NCBI RefSeq assembly: GCF_030056795.1
Contig: NZ_JASHKQ010000001.1
Location: 1,116,001-1,180,000, forward strand
Length of the DNA: 64,000 nt
DNA from: Rhodococcus sp. IEGM 1381
GTDB lineage: Bacteria > Actinomycetota > Actinomycetes > Mycobacteriales > Mycobacteriaceae
Reading direction: 5' to 3'
Every line of letters begins with the position of its first letter. The first letter of the stretch is position 1. The notes under the pieces were generated by a model, which was given only the letters and a program-made list of their open reading frames with translations, was not told where the DNA came from and ran no database searches. Positions 17,062 through 25,055 of this stretch are shown in pieces. The position numbers were made by a program, and so were the translations under genes.

Positions 17062-17955
17062 ATGACGGACCGACCATCCGAACGCCGTACGCCCGGCAGG
17101 GCCGTCGACGCAACGGCCGCAGCCGATTTCGACAAGGAAATTCTGTCAGCTCTGCCCGAACCTACCCGTCCTGCGGCCGCAGCAAGCTATTTTGCCGAGG
17201 ACACCTTCGACGCTCTCGACGTCTTCCGTGGGCTGTTGCTCGAACACAGTCGATTCGAGACTCTCCTGCAAGGCCTGTGTGACCAGGTGGTTGCCGCGGT
17301 TCCTGGTGCGGATATGGCAGGGGTAACTCTGCTGCATCATAATTCGGAGAATCCGGCAACTGCGGCGTGCTCGGACGCGCGTGTGGTGGACATCGACGCC
17401 GATCAGTACAACGCCGACGAGGGCCCATGCCTCGAAGCCTCTCGAACCAACCGCATCGTCTGTGTTCGGGTCGACGAGGTTGCCGCCCGCTGGCCGACGT
17501 TCGCATCGAGGGTCGCCGACATCGGCGTGAAGAGCTACTTGTCTGCACCCTTGGCCGTGGACTCCGGGCATGCCGGATCGCTGAACATCTACAGCTTCGA
17601 CGGCAGTGGTTTCAATGACATCGACGAGGTGCTGGTCAAGATGTTCGTGACGTCGGTGGAAGCGGCGGTGTGGAATTCACGACATGCGACCGAAGCGAGG
17701 AACGAAGTTGCCGGTCTTCGCCTGGCGATGAAGACCCGCGCGACAATCGAGCAGGCAAAAGGGATCCTGGCGGTAGTGCGTGGTTTTTCTCCTGACGCAG
17801 CGTTTGCCGCTCTGGTCGAACAGTCGCAGCGGGAGAACACCAGGGTGGCGGTGCTAGCGCAGCGGATCGTGACTGCGGTGGCGGGACGACGTCGATTCGG
17901 TGAGCCCTCGAAGGTGCGGCCTACGAAAAGCAATGACCGACGACCGACCGGCTAG
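17062..17955 (+). CDS. GAF and ANTAR domain protein (RNA-binding antiterminator type)
   Basis: A 297-residue regulator. Residues about 60-210 form a GAF sensor domain (AGVTLLHHN, NADEGPCLEA, SYLSAPL, GSLNIYSF). The C-terminal ANTAR domain (about 215-275: LRLAMKTRATIEQAKGIL, then AFAALVEQSQRENTRVAVLA) has the three-helix pattern that binds paired hexaloop RNA hairpins to prevent termination. Such proteins are abundant in Rhodococcus and Mycobacterium. Target RNAs are unknown. Its last four bases overlap the convergent TetR gene. Confidence 0.85.
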   Translation: MTDRPSERRTPGRAVDATAAADFDKEILSALPEPTRPAAAASYFAEDTFDALDVFRGLLLEHSRFETLLQGLCDQVVAAVPGADMAGVTLLHHNSENPATAACSDARVVDIDADQYNADEGPCLEASRTNRIVCVRVDEVAARWPTFASRVADIGVKSYLSAPLAVDSGHAGSLNIYSFDGSGFNDIDEVLVKMFVTSVEAAVWNSRHATEARNEVAGLRLAMKTRATIEQAKGILAVVRGFSPDAAFAALVEQSQRENTRVAVLAQRIVTAVAGRRRFGEPSKVRPTKSNDRRPTG

Positions 17956-18620
17956 GCGAGCGGCTGGGCTGTGGGGTCGATAGCTGCGTGAACTCCGCCG
18001 CTGTAGGACGTCGGAAGTGCTCGGCTGCACAGAGTTTCGGCTTCGTCGGCGGAGATTCCGAGTGCGCGGAGCACTCGCCGCGTGGTGCCGTCGACCGTCG
18101 CTTCTTCGTCACGATCGGGTTGCGCCAGTAGTAGTCGACCCATGGACAACAGGGCACCCGCCACCAGGGCGAGCGCAAGATCGGCGTCCTCGACGTCGAA
18201 TCTTCCTTGTGCTGCGGCCGATTCGATGTCGCGACGCGAGCGCGGCGCGAGGCCCCCGGCGGCGGCCACCGCGGCGGCTTCGGAATTGAGCAACACGCGG
18301 CTCAGTTGCGGTTCGAGTCGGAACAGGCGGCCGGACAGCCGGAAGGATTGGGTGAATTTCTCCACCGGGTCCTCGAGGCCGACGGTGAGCGAGTCGAGGT
18401 AGTCGCCGATGGATTCGAGAGCGGAATCGATGGCCGCCTGCCACAGCTCTTCTTTGGTCTCGAAGTAGTTGTAGAAGGAACCGTTGCTGACGTCGGCGGC
18501 CTGCGTGATTTCGAGTACCGGTGCGTTCGTGTTCCCGCTGGCGAGTAGCCCTTGAGCGGCCCGGATCAGCGCAGCTCGGGTGTTCGCTTTTCGACGTTCG
18601 ACTCGGTTGCCTTCGGCCAC
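17952..18620 (-). CDS. TetR-family regulator, divergent from the P450 operon
   Basis: A 222-residue TetR protein with its helix-turn-helix at about residues 15-60 (ITQAADVSNGSFYNYFETKEEL), followed by a helical ligand-binding domain. It is transcribed away from the cytochrome P450 operon. Two near-identical perfect palindromes (TGACGA-AT-TCGTCA and TGACGA-TA-TCGTCA) lie in the 163-bp gap between starts, so local repression of the P450 genes is the natural inference. Its stop overlaps the convergent GAF-ANTAR stop. Confidence 0.88.
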   Translation of the reverse strand: MAEGNRVERRKANTRAALIRAAQGLLASGNTNAPVLEITQAADVSNGSFYNYFETKEELWQAAIDSALESIGDYLDSLTVGLEDPVEKFTQSFRLSGRLFRLEPQLSRVLLNSEAAAVAAAGGLAPRSRRDIESAAAQGRFDVEDADLALALVAGALLSMGRLLLAQPDRDEEATVDGTTRRVLRALGISADEAETLCSRALPTSYSGGVHAAIDPTAQPLA

Positions 18621-18673
18621 GGTCTACTCCTGCTCTGCGTTGTGAGTGAGGGCAGCCTATCGCGTACCGATGA

Positions 18674-18687
18674 TGACGAATTCGTCA
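18674..18687. promoter_or_regulatory. TetR operator candidate 1 (14-bp perfect palindrome)
   Basis: TGACGAATTCGTCA is perfectly self-complementary, 54 bp from the tetR start codon. A second copy differing only at the central two bases lies 43 bp (about four helical turns) away. Confidence 0.65.
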
Positions 18688-18716
18688 AAAAGCTTGACTG
18701 TGGGCGGTGTCATGGG

Positions 18717-18730
18717 TGACGATATCGTCA
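18717..18730. promoter_or_regulatory. TetR operator candidate 2 (14-bp perfect palindrome)
   Basis: TGACGATATCGTCA, the same motif as 18674-18687 except for the central dinucleotide. A TTGACT (18694-18699) lies between the two sites; 17 bases downstream of it is this palindrome, so a repressor here would cover the likely -10 of the P450 promoter. Confidence 0.65.
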
Positions 18731-18783
18731 GTGTCCTGCAGGCGCAGGTTTCATCGTTTCTTCCGGCGGCACCGAAGGACCTC

Positions 18784-19986
18784 ATGACATCGAACGCGAC
18801 GATCCCGCAGTACCGCACCGATATCTACTCCACCGATGCGATCCTCGACCCGTACCCGCACTACGCGAGGCTGCGGGCGCTCGGCCCGGTGGTGTGGCTA
18901 CCACGGCAGCAGGTGTTCGCCATCTCGCGCTATGCGGAGTGCAAGGCAGTACTGCTCGACGACGGAACGTTCATCTCGGGCGACGGTGTGGCGCTCAATC
19001 CCGTTGCCAATCGCCTGGGCCGTGGAACGACGCTCAACAGCGACGGCGACGAGCATGCAACCAAGCGTTCGGTGCTGGCTCATCGGCTCACTCCGAAGGC
19101 CGTGCGGAAAATGAAGGCCACCGTGGAGGAGAAGGCGGAAAGCATCGTCGACGCGGCACTGAAGAAGCGATCGGTCGACGGAGTGGACGATCTCGCGACG
19201 GCACTGCCTATGTCGATCGTCCCGGATCTCGTCGGGTGGCCGGAGGACGGCCGTGAAGACCTTCTCCGTTGGGCGGGAGCGACATTCGACTCTCTCGGTC
19301 CTGTCAATCGGAACTCGATCAAGGCCGCACGGGGTGCCAAGGAAATGCTTGCTTTCTCGCGGCGGGTGGTGCGAGAACGGTCGGTCATTCCGGGGAGTAT
19401 GGGCGATGACGTTCTCAAAGCCGCCGACGAGAACAAGATCGAGAAGTCCGCGTGCCCTGCGCTCATGGTCGACTACCTCGGGCCCTCTCTCGACACCACT
19501 ATCGGAGCGATCTCCGGTGCCCTCGATCTGTTCGCGCGACACCCCGATCAATGGCAGGCGATTCGGCAGAATCCTGATCTGATCCCCAATGCCGTCAACG
19601 AGGTTGTTCGATACGAGTCGCCGATCAGGGCTTTCTCGCGTCGAGCCGTGCGTGACGTCGAGCTCGACGGATCGCGCGTCCCGAAAGGCGCTCGCGTGTT
19701 GGTGGTCTACGCATCGGCGAATCGTGATGAGCGCGAATGGGATCGCCCCGACGACTTCGACATCACTCGCGATGCTGCGCGCCAACTCGGCTTCGGTTCC
19801 GGCGTACACGGATGTGCCGGGCAGGGTCTCGCGCGCCTGGAAGCGCAGACGATGCTGCGAGTACTCGCGCGGCGAGTGGATCGAATCGTCGCCACGGGAG
19901 CGCCGAAACGGGCCGTCAACAACGTCATTCATCGATACGAACAGTTGCCACTGGAATTGGTGGCGGGAGAAGGGACACAGCAATGA
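18784..19986 (+). CDS. Cytochrome P450 monooxygenase
   Basis: A 400-residue bacterial class I P450. The I-helix reads YLGPSLDTTIGA, where the usual Ala-Gly before x-Asp-Thr is Pro-Ser. The ExxR motif is in NEVVRYESP, and the heme loop FGSGVHGCAGQGLA carries the axial Cys. Start ATG 18784 is chosen because AAGGA lies about five bases upstream; the frame can be extended to 18646, but this would run through both operator palindromes. The ferredoxin follows with an ATGA overlap and a reductase after it, giving a complete electron-transfer chain. Substrate unknown; sterol or lipid is suggested by neighbours. Confidence 0.9.
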   Translation: MTSNATIPQYRTDIYSTDAILDPYPHYARLRALGPVVWLPRQQVFAISRYAECKAVLLDDGTFISGDGVALNPVANRLGRGTTLNSDGDEHATKRSVLAHRLTPKAVRKMKATVEEKAESIVDAALKKRSVDGVDDLATALPMSIVPDLVGWPEDGREDLLRWAGATFDSLGPVNRNSIKAARGAKEMLAFSRRVVRERSVIPGSMGDDVLKAADENKIEKSACPALMVDYLGPSLDTTIGAISGALDLFARHPDQWQAIRQNPDLIPNAVNEVVRYESPIRAFSRRAVRDVELDGSRVPKGARVLVVYASANRDEREWDRPDDFDITRDAARQLGFGSGVHGCAGQGLARLEAQTMLRVLARRVDRIVATGAPKRAVNNVIHRYEQLPLELVAGEGTQQ

Positions 19987-20180
19987 GAGTCGACGTCGAC
20001 TGGGATCGGTGCGAGGGCCATGGCATCTGCGCCGAGCAGGCACCCAAGGTGTTCAGCCTCGATGACGAGGGCGAACTGCATTATGCGTTCGACGACAACG
20101 ACATTCCCGACGAACTAGCGGCCTCGGCTCGGTCTGCGATCGGTGTGTGTCCGGTCGCGGCACTGCGAGAACAGGCGTGA
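19983..20180 (+). CDS. [3Fe-4S]-type ferredoxin, P450 partner
   Basis: A 65-residue ferredoxin. The cluster motif is CEGHGIC followed later by CPVAAL, so the second ligand position is His instead of Cys, a known variant in actinobacterial P450-associated ferredoxins. The acidic surface suits docking to both the P450 and the reductase. It overlaps the P450 stop (ATGA) and the reductase start (GTGA), so all three proteins are translationally coupled. Confidence 0.88.
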   Translation: MRVDVDWDRCEGHGICAEQAPKVFSLDDEGELHYAFDDNDIPDELAASARSAIGVCPVAALREQA

Positions 20181-21319
20181 GCTCTTCAGGCCGAAGGGTC
20201 GTCATCGTCGGAGACTCGATAGCCGGGTGCACGGCCGCCCGTGAACTACGCGCCCGCGGACACGACGGCCCGCTCACCATGATCGGTGCCGACGCGGACG
20301 GTTGCTACGCTCGGCCGCCGTTGTCGAAGCACGTTCTCAAAGGTGAAGCAGCCGAGGCGGAAACGTGGGACCTATCGGATCTCGACATCACCACGATCGC
20401 CGATCGCGCTGTATCTGTGGACACCACGCTAAGAACGGTCACCACGGCTGCCGGAATCGATGTTCCCTACGACGCTCTGATCGTGGCCACCGGAGCGGCC
20501 GCACGTCGCATCGGTGCTCGGGATCAAGCGGGCGAGTCGGTGTTGCGGACATTCGACGATGTTCGGGCGCTGCGCCCGAAGCTGGACGCGGCGCGTACAG
20601 CCATCGTCGTCGGTGCCGGCTTCCTCGGAATGGAGGTCGCCAGCGCCTGCGTTGCTCGCGGCATTGCCGTCACCGTCGTCGATGTCGATCCACCGTTGAA
20701 ACGGCTGCTGGGTATCTACCTGTCCGACGCGATCGCCGCCAGGGCCGAGGCCGCGTCGGTCCAGTTTCTTCGAGCGGAGAGTCCGGTTTCGTTGGCGGGC
20801 AACCCCGTCATCGGGATCGAGGTCGCGGGCCGCACACTCGACGCCGATCTGGTGGTCACCTGTGCCGGCGATGTGCCCGAGACCGAATGGCTGGACGGCA
20901 CCGGCATCGCGGATGCTCGTGGTGTCGCTATCGACGAGCGTTGCGCCACAGCACTTCCCGACGTGTTCGCTGCAGGCGACGTCGCCTACTCACGCAGCGG
21001 CTCTGGTCGAGCCCCGTTCTGGTCCAATGCCGTCGCGCAGGGCAAAGTTGCCGCGGCCTCCGCGCTCGGTCTCGAACCCACGTGCGCCCCCACCGACGAT
21101 TATTTCTGGACCGAAATCCTGGGCCTGTCCATCAAAGTCGTCGGTCCACTCCCGTTGCAGGGAGAACCAACAGTCCTCGAAGGTTCGGTCGACGACGGAT
21201 CGGCGCTGCTGCAGTGGAACCACGAGGACGGCCGCACCACCATCGTCGCCTACGGCATGAAGAAGGCCGTCGGACTGCTCCGACGGCTCGCCCGCGACAA
21301 CGCCATTCCCACTACGTAA
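20177..21319 (+). CDS. FAD-dependent ferredoxin reductase
   Basis: A 380-residue NAD(P)H:ferredoxin oxidoreductase of the rhodocoxin/putidaredoxin reductase type. The FAD Rossmann motif is VVIVGDSIAG at the N-terminus, RPPLSK follows near residue 45, the NAD(P) motif is VVGAGFLGMEVAS near residue 145, and DVFAAGDVA closes the FAD site. Start GTG 20177 overlaps the ferredoxin stop. It would pass electrons from NAD(P)H to the adjoining ferredoxin and P450. Confidence 0.88.
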   Translation: MSSSGRRVVIVGDSIAGCTAARELRARGHDGPLTMIGADADGCYARPPLSKHVLKGEAAEAETWDLSDLDITTIADRAVSVDTTLRTVTTAAGIDVPYDALIVATGAAARRIGARDQAGESVLRTFDDVRALRPKLDAARTAIVVGAGFLGMEVASACVARGIAVTVVDVDPPLKRLLGIYLSDAIAARAEAASVQFLRAESPVSLAGNPVIGIEVAGRTLDADLVVTCAGDVPETEWLDGTGIADARGVAIDERCATALPDVFAAGDVAYSRSGSGRAPFWSNAVAQGKVAAASALGLEPTCAPTDDYFWTEILGLSIKVVGPLPLQGEPTVLEGSVDDGSALLQWNHEDGRTTIVAYGMKKAVGLLRRLARDNAIPTT

Positions 21320-21330
21320 GGAATCAACTC

Positions 21331-21717
21331 ATGGCTACTGCCTCCACACTCGTTCGCCGTCTCCCCGAGGCAGTTGGACTCGCCCGCGCGGCGATCGGTA
21401 TTGCCCACATGGTTGCGCCCACCCGCGCCAACGAACTCCTCGCCGGACCCGATGCGGCGGTGGCGACCACGCGAGCTGCGGCCCGTACCTTCGGAATTCG
21501 TGAGATCTACATCGGTGGCGGACTTTACGCCGCAACTCGATATGCGCCGAAGGCAGTGCGCACACTGCTGCGCGCGGGCGTGGCTGTCGACGTCTGGGAT
21601 ACCGCGGCGTTCGCGCTCACCGCACACCTGCCGCAACGAACGAGAACAGCCGGCTGCGCAATCGCCGGAGGCTTTGTGATCGCCGGTGCGCTCGCACATC
21701 TGCAACTGGACCGGTAG
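21331..21717 (+). CDS. Small membrane protein, DUF4267-like
   Basis: A 128-residue protein with about four hydrophobic segments. It has an N-terminal hydrophobic region (GLARAAIGIAHMVAP), FGIREIYIGGGLYA in the middle and GCAIAGGFVIAGALAHLQL at the C-terminus. The pattern resembles DUF4267 membrane proteins; this is a tentative assignment. AAGGA lies eight bases before ATG 21331. It begins 11 bp after the ferredoxin reductase and is probably cotranscribed with the P450 operon. Function unknown. Confidence 0.65.
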   Translation: MATASTLVRRLPEAVGLARAAIGIAHMVAPTRANELLAGPDAAVATTRAAARTFGIREIYIGGGLYAATRYAPKAVRTLLRAGVAVDVWDTAAFALTAHLPQRTRTAGCAIAGGFVIAGALAHLQLDR

Positions 21718-21723
21718 TCGTCG

Positions 21724-22482
21724 ATGGACAACATCGCGCGTGCCCTGCGAGCCGCGAGCATCAGTGCCGTGCGCTTCTACAACAGACTGGAAGTGACGGT
21801 GGCGCAGCCGGTTCCGGATACTCCGGTGCTGTTCGTCGCCAACCATGGGTTCGGTGGAATCATCGATCTCAACGTGTTCGCGTTCGCGGCCGCCTACGAC
21901 GAACTCGCTGTCGACCGTGAATTGATCACGCTGACGCACCAGATCGCCTGGACGCTGCACGCCGAGAAGTTGATCGAGCCGTTCGGTGCCAGGCCCGCAA
22001 GCAAACAGACTGCACTCGATGCATTCGAGGCGGGCAGCAACGTCCTGGTGTTTCCTGGTGGCGACGTCGATGCGCTCAAGGCCTGGAAGCACCGGAACGA
22101 GATCCTCTTCTACGGGCGCACCGGGTACGCCCGGTTGGCGATGGAGGCGGGGGTGCCGATTGTCCCCGTGGTCACGGCCGGTGCCGGGGAGTCGTTGCTC
22201 GTATTGGGCAGCGGTAAGCGCCTGGCGAAGGCGCTGAGGTTGGACAAGGCGCTGAGGCTCAAGACGCTGCCACTGTCGGTGTCCATTCCCTGGGGCGTCA
22301 ATCTCGGCATGGTCGGCCTGCTTCCGTACCTGCCGCTGCCCACCAAGCTAGAGACGTCGGTGCTCGCCCCCATGCGCCCCGATGTCGACGAGACGGCAGA
22401 GCAATTCGCGGGGCGAGTTCATTCGGCGATGCAAGCCGAGCTCGACGAACTGACGAGGGATCGACGGCCCGTCATCGGATGA
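21724..22482 (+). CDS. Lysophospholipid acyltransferase-family protein
   Basis: A 252-residue PlsC/DGAT-like acyltransferase. VANHGFGGIIDLN near residues 40-50 corresponds to the His-Asp acyltransferase motif, although spacing between His and Asp is longer than the textbook HX4D. VFPGGDVDALK near 115 and GVPIVPVVTAGAGESL near 145 match later motifs of the DAGAT-like subgroup. It starts six bases after the DUF4267-like gene. Likely substrate is a lipid alcohol or lysolipid at the inner membrane face. Confidence 0.75.
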   Translation: MDNIARALRAASISAVRFYNRLEVTVAQPVPDTPVLFVANHGFGGIIDLNVFAFAAAYDELAVDRELITLTHQIAWTLHAEKLIEPFGARPASKQTALDAFEAGSNVLVFPGGDVDALKAWKHRNEILFYGRTGYARLAMEAGVPIVPVVTAGAGESLLVLGSGKRLAKALRLDKALRLKTLPLSVSIPWGVNLGMVGLLPYLPLPTKLETSVLAPMRPDVDETAEQFAGRVHSAMQAELDELTRDRRPVIG

Positions 22483-22628
22483 CACTGTGCGGGCCGGTGC
22501 TCGACGAGAATGTGCGGCGAGCGCAGGAAAGGCCGTAGGGTTGGGGTTGCGCCATCGACTCGGCGTCAACCATGGTTCAGCGAAGCCGAACCGACCTGAA
22601 GTACTCGAGGTCGAGAAGGTCGAGTTTC

Positions 22629-22772
22629 ATGACCGACACACCTATCTACGACGCACTGCAGAAGTTTCTCGAACTCGACACCGGTGGCGGGGATCGGCAC
22701 GTCGATGCCAAGGCGAAGGCATCGCCGGCAAAGCTGCCGGTGCGTGCCCCCTCACGGCACCGTCGGGACTGA
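22629..22772 (+). CDS. Short basic protein, unknown function
   Basis: A 47-residue frame (MTDTPIYDALQKFLELDTGG start, Lys/Arg-rich C-terminus) between the acyltransferase and a TetR gene. The TDTPIYD opening and short amphipathic helix look protein-like, and the frame begins after a purine-rich GAGAAGGTCGAG. No domain is recognised. It could be a small accessory protein or a non-coding stretch. Confidence 0.4.
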   Translation: MTDTPIYDALQKFLELDTGGGDRHVDAKAKASPAKLPVRAPSRHRRD

Positions 22773-22799
22773 CGTCCGCGCGAGAGTCATAATCGGACC

Positions 22800-23351
22800 A
22801 TGCGGTCGAAACGCAAGATCCTGGACGCGACGCTCGGGCTGATTGCCGAGTCCGGCTTCGAGGACGTCACCATCGCGGCGGTGGCACGTACTGCGGGCGT
22901 GACGAGGCAGACCGTGTATTCGATTTTCACCACCCGTGAGGACATGATCTCCGAGGCAATGGTGGGTCTGGTCGTCGAGGTCATCGGCGGGATACGGGCA
23001 AAAGCCGACCAGGCCGAGACGCCGACGGAGTTCGTGGTCGAGACAATCGTGGCTGCGCGCAACCTCATTCGCCGGGAACCGGTGCTCAACTCTTTGCTGC
23101 GTTCCGGCAACGCAAACCCTCTTTTCGACGCGGACATGATGCAGCGAGCCGAGCCGGTGGTACGTCAGTTCCTCGACGGATACAGCGAACGCAATCCGGG
23201 CTTCGATGTAGCGCAGTTCGACGGCATCGACGGCATGCTCGTGCGAATGGGTCTGTCGGTGATTCTCTTCGACGACCCGTCGATCCGCGAGGACGATGGT
23301 CTGCGTCACTACCTGCGTTCATGGCTGGTGCCGGTTCTGCCGTTTCAGTAA
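22800..23351 (+). CDS. TetR-family regulator upstream of cholesterol oxidase
   Basis: A 183-residue TetR protein with an N-terminal helix-turn-helix (residues about 5-50; IAAVARTAGVTRQTVYSIF). It is codirectional with, and 95 bp upstream of, the cholesterol oxidase gene, which has its own TTGACA promoter. Regulation of that gene is possible but not shown by any obvious palindrome. Confidence 0.85.
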   Translation: MRSKRKILDATLGLIAESGFEDVTIAAVARTAGVTRQTVYSIFTTREDMISEAMVGLVVEVIGGIRAKADQAETPTEFVVETIVAARNLIRREPVLNSLLRSGNANPLFDADMMQRAEPVVRQFLDGYSERNPGFDVAQFDGIDGMLVRMGLSVILFDDPSIREDDGLRHYLRSWLVPVLPFQ

Positions 23352-23354
23352 AAC

Positions 23355-23384
23355 TTGACACTTACGCCCCCCTCTGTCTAGTTT
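23355..23384 (+). promoter_or_regulatory. Promoter of the cholesterol oxidase gene
   Basis: TTGACA (23355-23360), an 18-base spacer and TAGTTT (23379-23384), starting just after the tetR stop codon and ending 62 bases before the oxidase start. Confidence 0.5.
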
Positions 23385-23446
23385 TGCATCGCGTCCACAC
23401 GTGACTCAGGTCTCGATGCGCGCTCTACACACCAGCTGGGGGATAC

Positions 23447-25036
23447 GTGTCGAACTTGAACCGTCGGGCATTTCTGGGGGCAACTGCAGTTGCGGGCCTC
23501 GCCGCAGTATCGGGACCCGGCATGGCCCGGGCAACGTCTCGACCGCGCACCCAGGTTTCACTCACCCGCGAGGACCATCGCGTGGTGATCATCGGATCGG
23601 GGTTCGGCGGCGGCGTCGCCGCATTGCGCCTGGCCGAAGCAGGGGTGCCGGTACTGGTACTCGAGCGCGGAAGGCGTTGGAACACAGGGCCGAATGCGGA
23701 CACGTTCCCCAACGCCACGTCACCGGACAAGCGCATGCTCTGGCACGGCTCCAGTCCCAACCTGTTCGGCAAGCCGGTTCCGTTCGATCCGTATGTCGGC
23801 CTGCTCGAGGCTGTTTCCGGGGACAACATGACGGCGCTGTGCGCCGCCGGTGTGGGCGGCGGATCCCTGATCTATCAGGGGATGACGCTGCAGCCATCGC
23901 AGCCGGTGTTCGAGGAGCATTTTCCGGTCGGGCTCGACTGGCCGACTCTGAACCGCGTGCACTACCCACGCGTGGCGCGAATGTTGCAGCTCGAGCAGGC
24001 CCCTGACGAATTGATCGATACGCCCAATTACCAAGCAGCTCGGGTGTTCGCGGCCAATGCGCGGCGAGTGGGCCTGCCGGTATCGAAGATCCCGATGCCG
24101 ATCGACTGGAACTTCGCTCTCGACGAGACGCGCGGGGTGATGAAGCCGTCGTACACCGACGGCTCCGGGGCATTCGGAGTCAACAACGGCGGCAAGCATT
24201 CTGTCGATGTCACCTACATCGCAGCCGCCGAAGCGACGGGTCTGGCCATCGTGGCAACTCAACACGATGTCACCCACATCGAACGTGCCGCGGACGGGCG
24301 CTGGGTCGTCCATGTCGACCGAATCGACTCCGAAGGAACGGTTCTGGAGAACAAGATCCTCACCACCGGCGCGCTGATCATGGCCGCCGGAAGCCTCAAC
24401 ACCACCAAGCTGCTCGTTCGTGCCGGAGCGACCGGTGCCATCCCCGATCTGCCGGACGAGCTCGGGCAGGGCTGGGGTACCAACGCAGATCGCATCTACG
24501 TGTGGTCGAGCATCGAGCAGCAATTCGGTACACCGCAAGGGGGTCCGGTGGTGTTCGGCAGCCTGAACTGGGACGACCCGACCACGGCGCACACCGTCAT
24601 CCAGGCGTCGATACCACCGTTGTCGTTCGACGCTCACAGCACGATGCTCGTCGGTTACGGAGTGAGCAGCGGTCGCGGGCATCTGGGATACGACTCGACG
24701 GCAGACCAGGTGCGATTGCACTGGCCGGCCAACGGCGACAGCGTCATTCAGGATGGCTCCATCGATCCGACGGTACGTCGCATCGCCGGTTCGGGCAGTC
24801 TTCTCACCGATACCAATGCGTTGTTCCCGTCCACGTGGCACGCGTTGGGTGGGGCCAACATGGGTGCGGTATGTGATCTCGACGGTCGCGTCCACGGCCA
24901 GCGGGGTCTGTACGTCCTCGACGGGGCGCTCATGCCCGGCACCACCGCAGCGTGCAACCCATCCATGACCATCGCCGCACTGGCCGAACGTGCGTTGGAC
25001 AACATCGTCGCCGACGACATCGGCTCCTACATCTGA
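23447..25036 (+). CDS. choD: Secreted cholesterol oxidase-like GMC oxidoreductase
   Basis: A 529-residue class I (non-covalent FAD) cholesterol oxidase homologue. The N-terminus has a Tat signal (NRRAFLGA, then a hydrophobic stretch to ARA). The FAD motif is VVIIGSGFGGGVAALRLAEAG, and GVGGGSLIYQGM follows. Catalytic-site segments near the C-terminus are WHALGGANMG (His) and CNPSMTIAALAERA (Asn). It oxidises 3-beta-hydroxysterols to 3-keto-4-ene products with O2 outside the cell. GTG 23447 has a GGGGGA ribosome-binding site. A secreted lipase follows 19 bp later, so the pair may release and oxidise esterified sterols. Confidence 0.87.
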   Translation: MSNLNRRAFLGATAVAGLAAVSGPGMARATSRPRTQVSLTREDHRVVIIGSGFGGGVAALRLAEAGVPVLVLERGRRWNTGPNADTFPNATSPDKRMLWHGSSPNLFGKPVPFDPYVGLLEAVSGDNMTALCAAGVGGGSLIYQGMTLQPSQPVFEEHFPVGLDWPTLNRVHYPRVARMLQLEQAPDELIDTPNYQAARVFAANARRVGLPVSKIPMPIDWNFALDETRGVMKPSYTDGSGAFGVNNGGKHSVDVTYIAAAEATGLAIVATQHDVTHIERAADGRWVVHVDRIDSEGTVLENKILTTGALIMAAGSLNTTKLLVRAGATGAIPDLPDELGQGWGTNADRIYVWSSIEQQFGTPQGGPVVFGSLNWDDPTTAHTVIQASIPPLSFDAHSTMLVGYGVSSGRGHLGYDSTADQVRLHWPANGDSVIQDGSIDPTVRRIAGSGSLLTDTNALFPSTWHALGGANMGAVCDLDGRVHGQRGLYVLDGALMPGTTAACNPSMTIAALAERALDNIVADDIGSYI

Positions 25037-25055
25037 TCCCACCAGAAAGAGACCG

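Noticed and set aside
18646-18783. N-terminal extension of the P450 to ATG 18646.
   Set aside because: It would translate through both operator palindromes and the -35 region, and a better ribosome-binding site precedes ATG 18784.
20030-20180. Ferredoxin with His in place of a cluster Cys considered as a loss-of-function mutation.
   Set aside because: CxxHxxC...CP is a known motif in P450-partner ferredoxins of actinobacteria.
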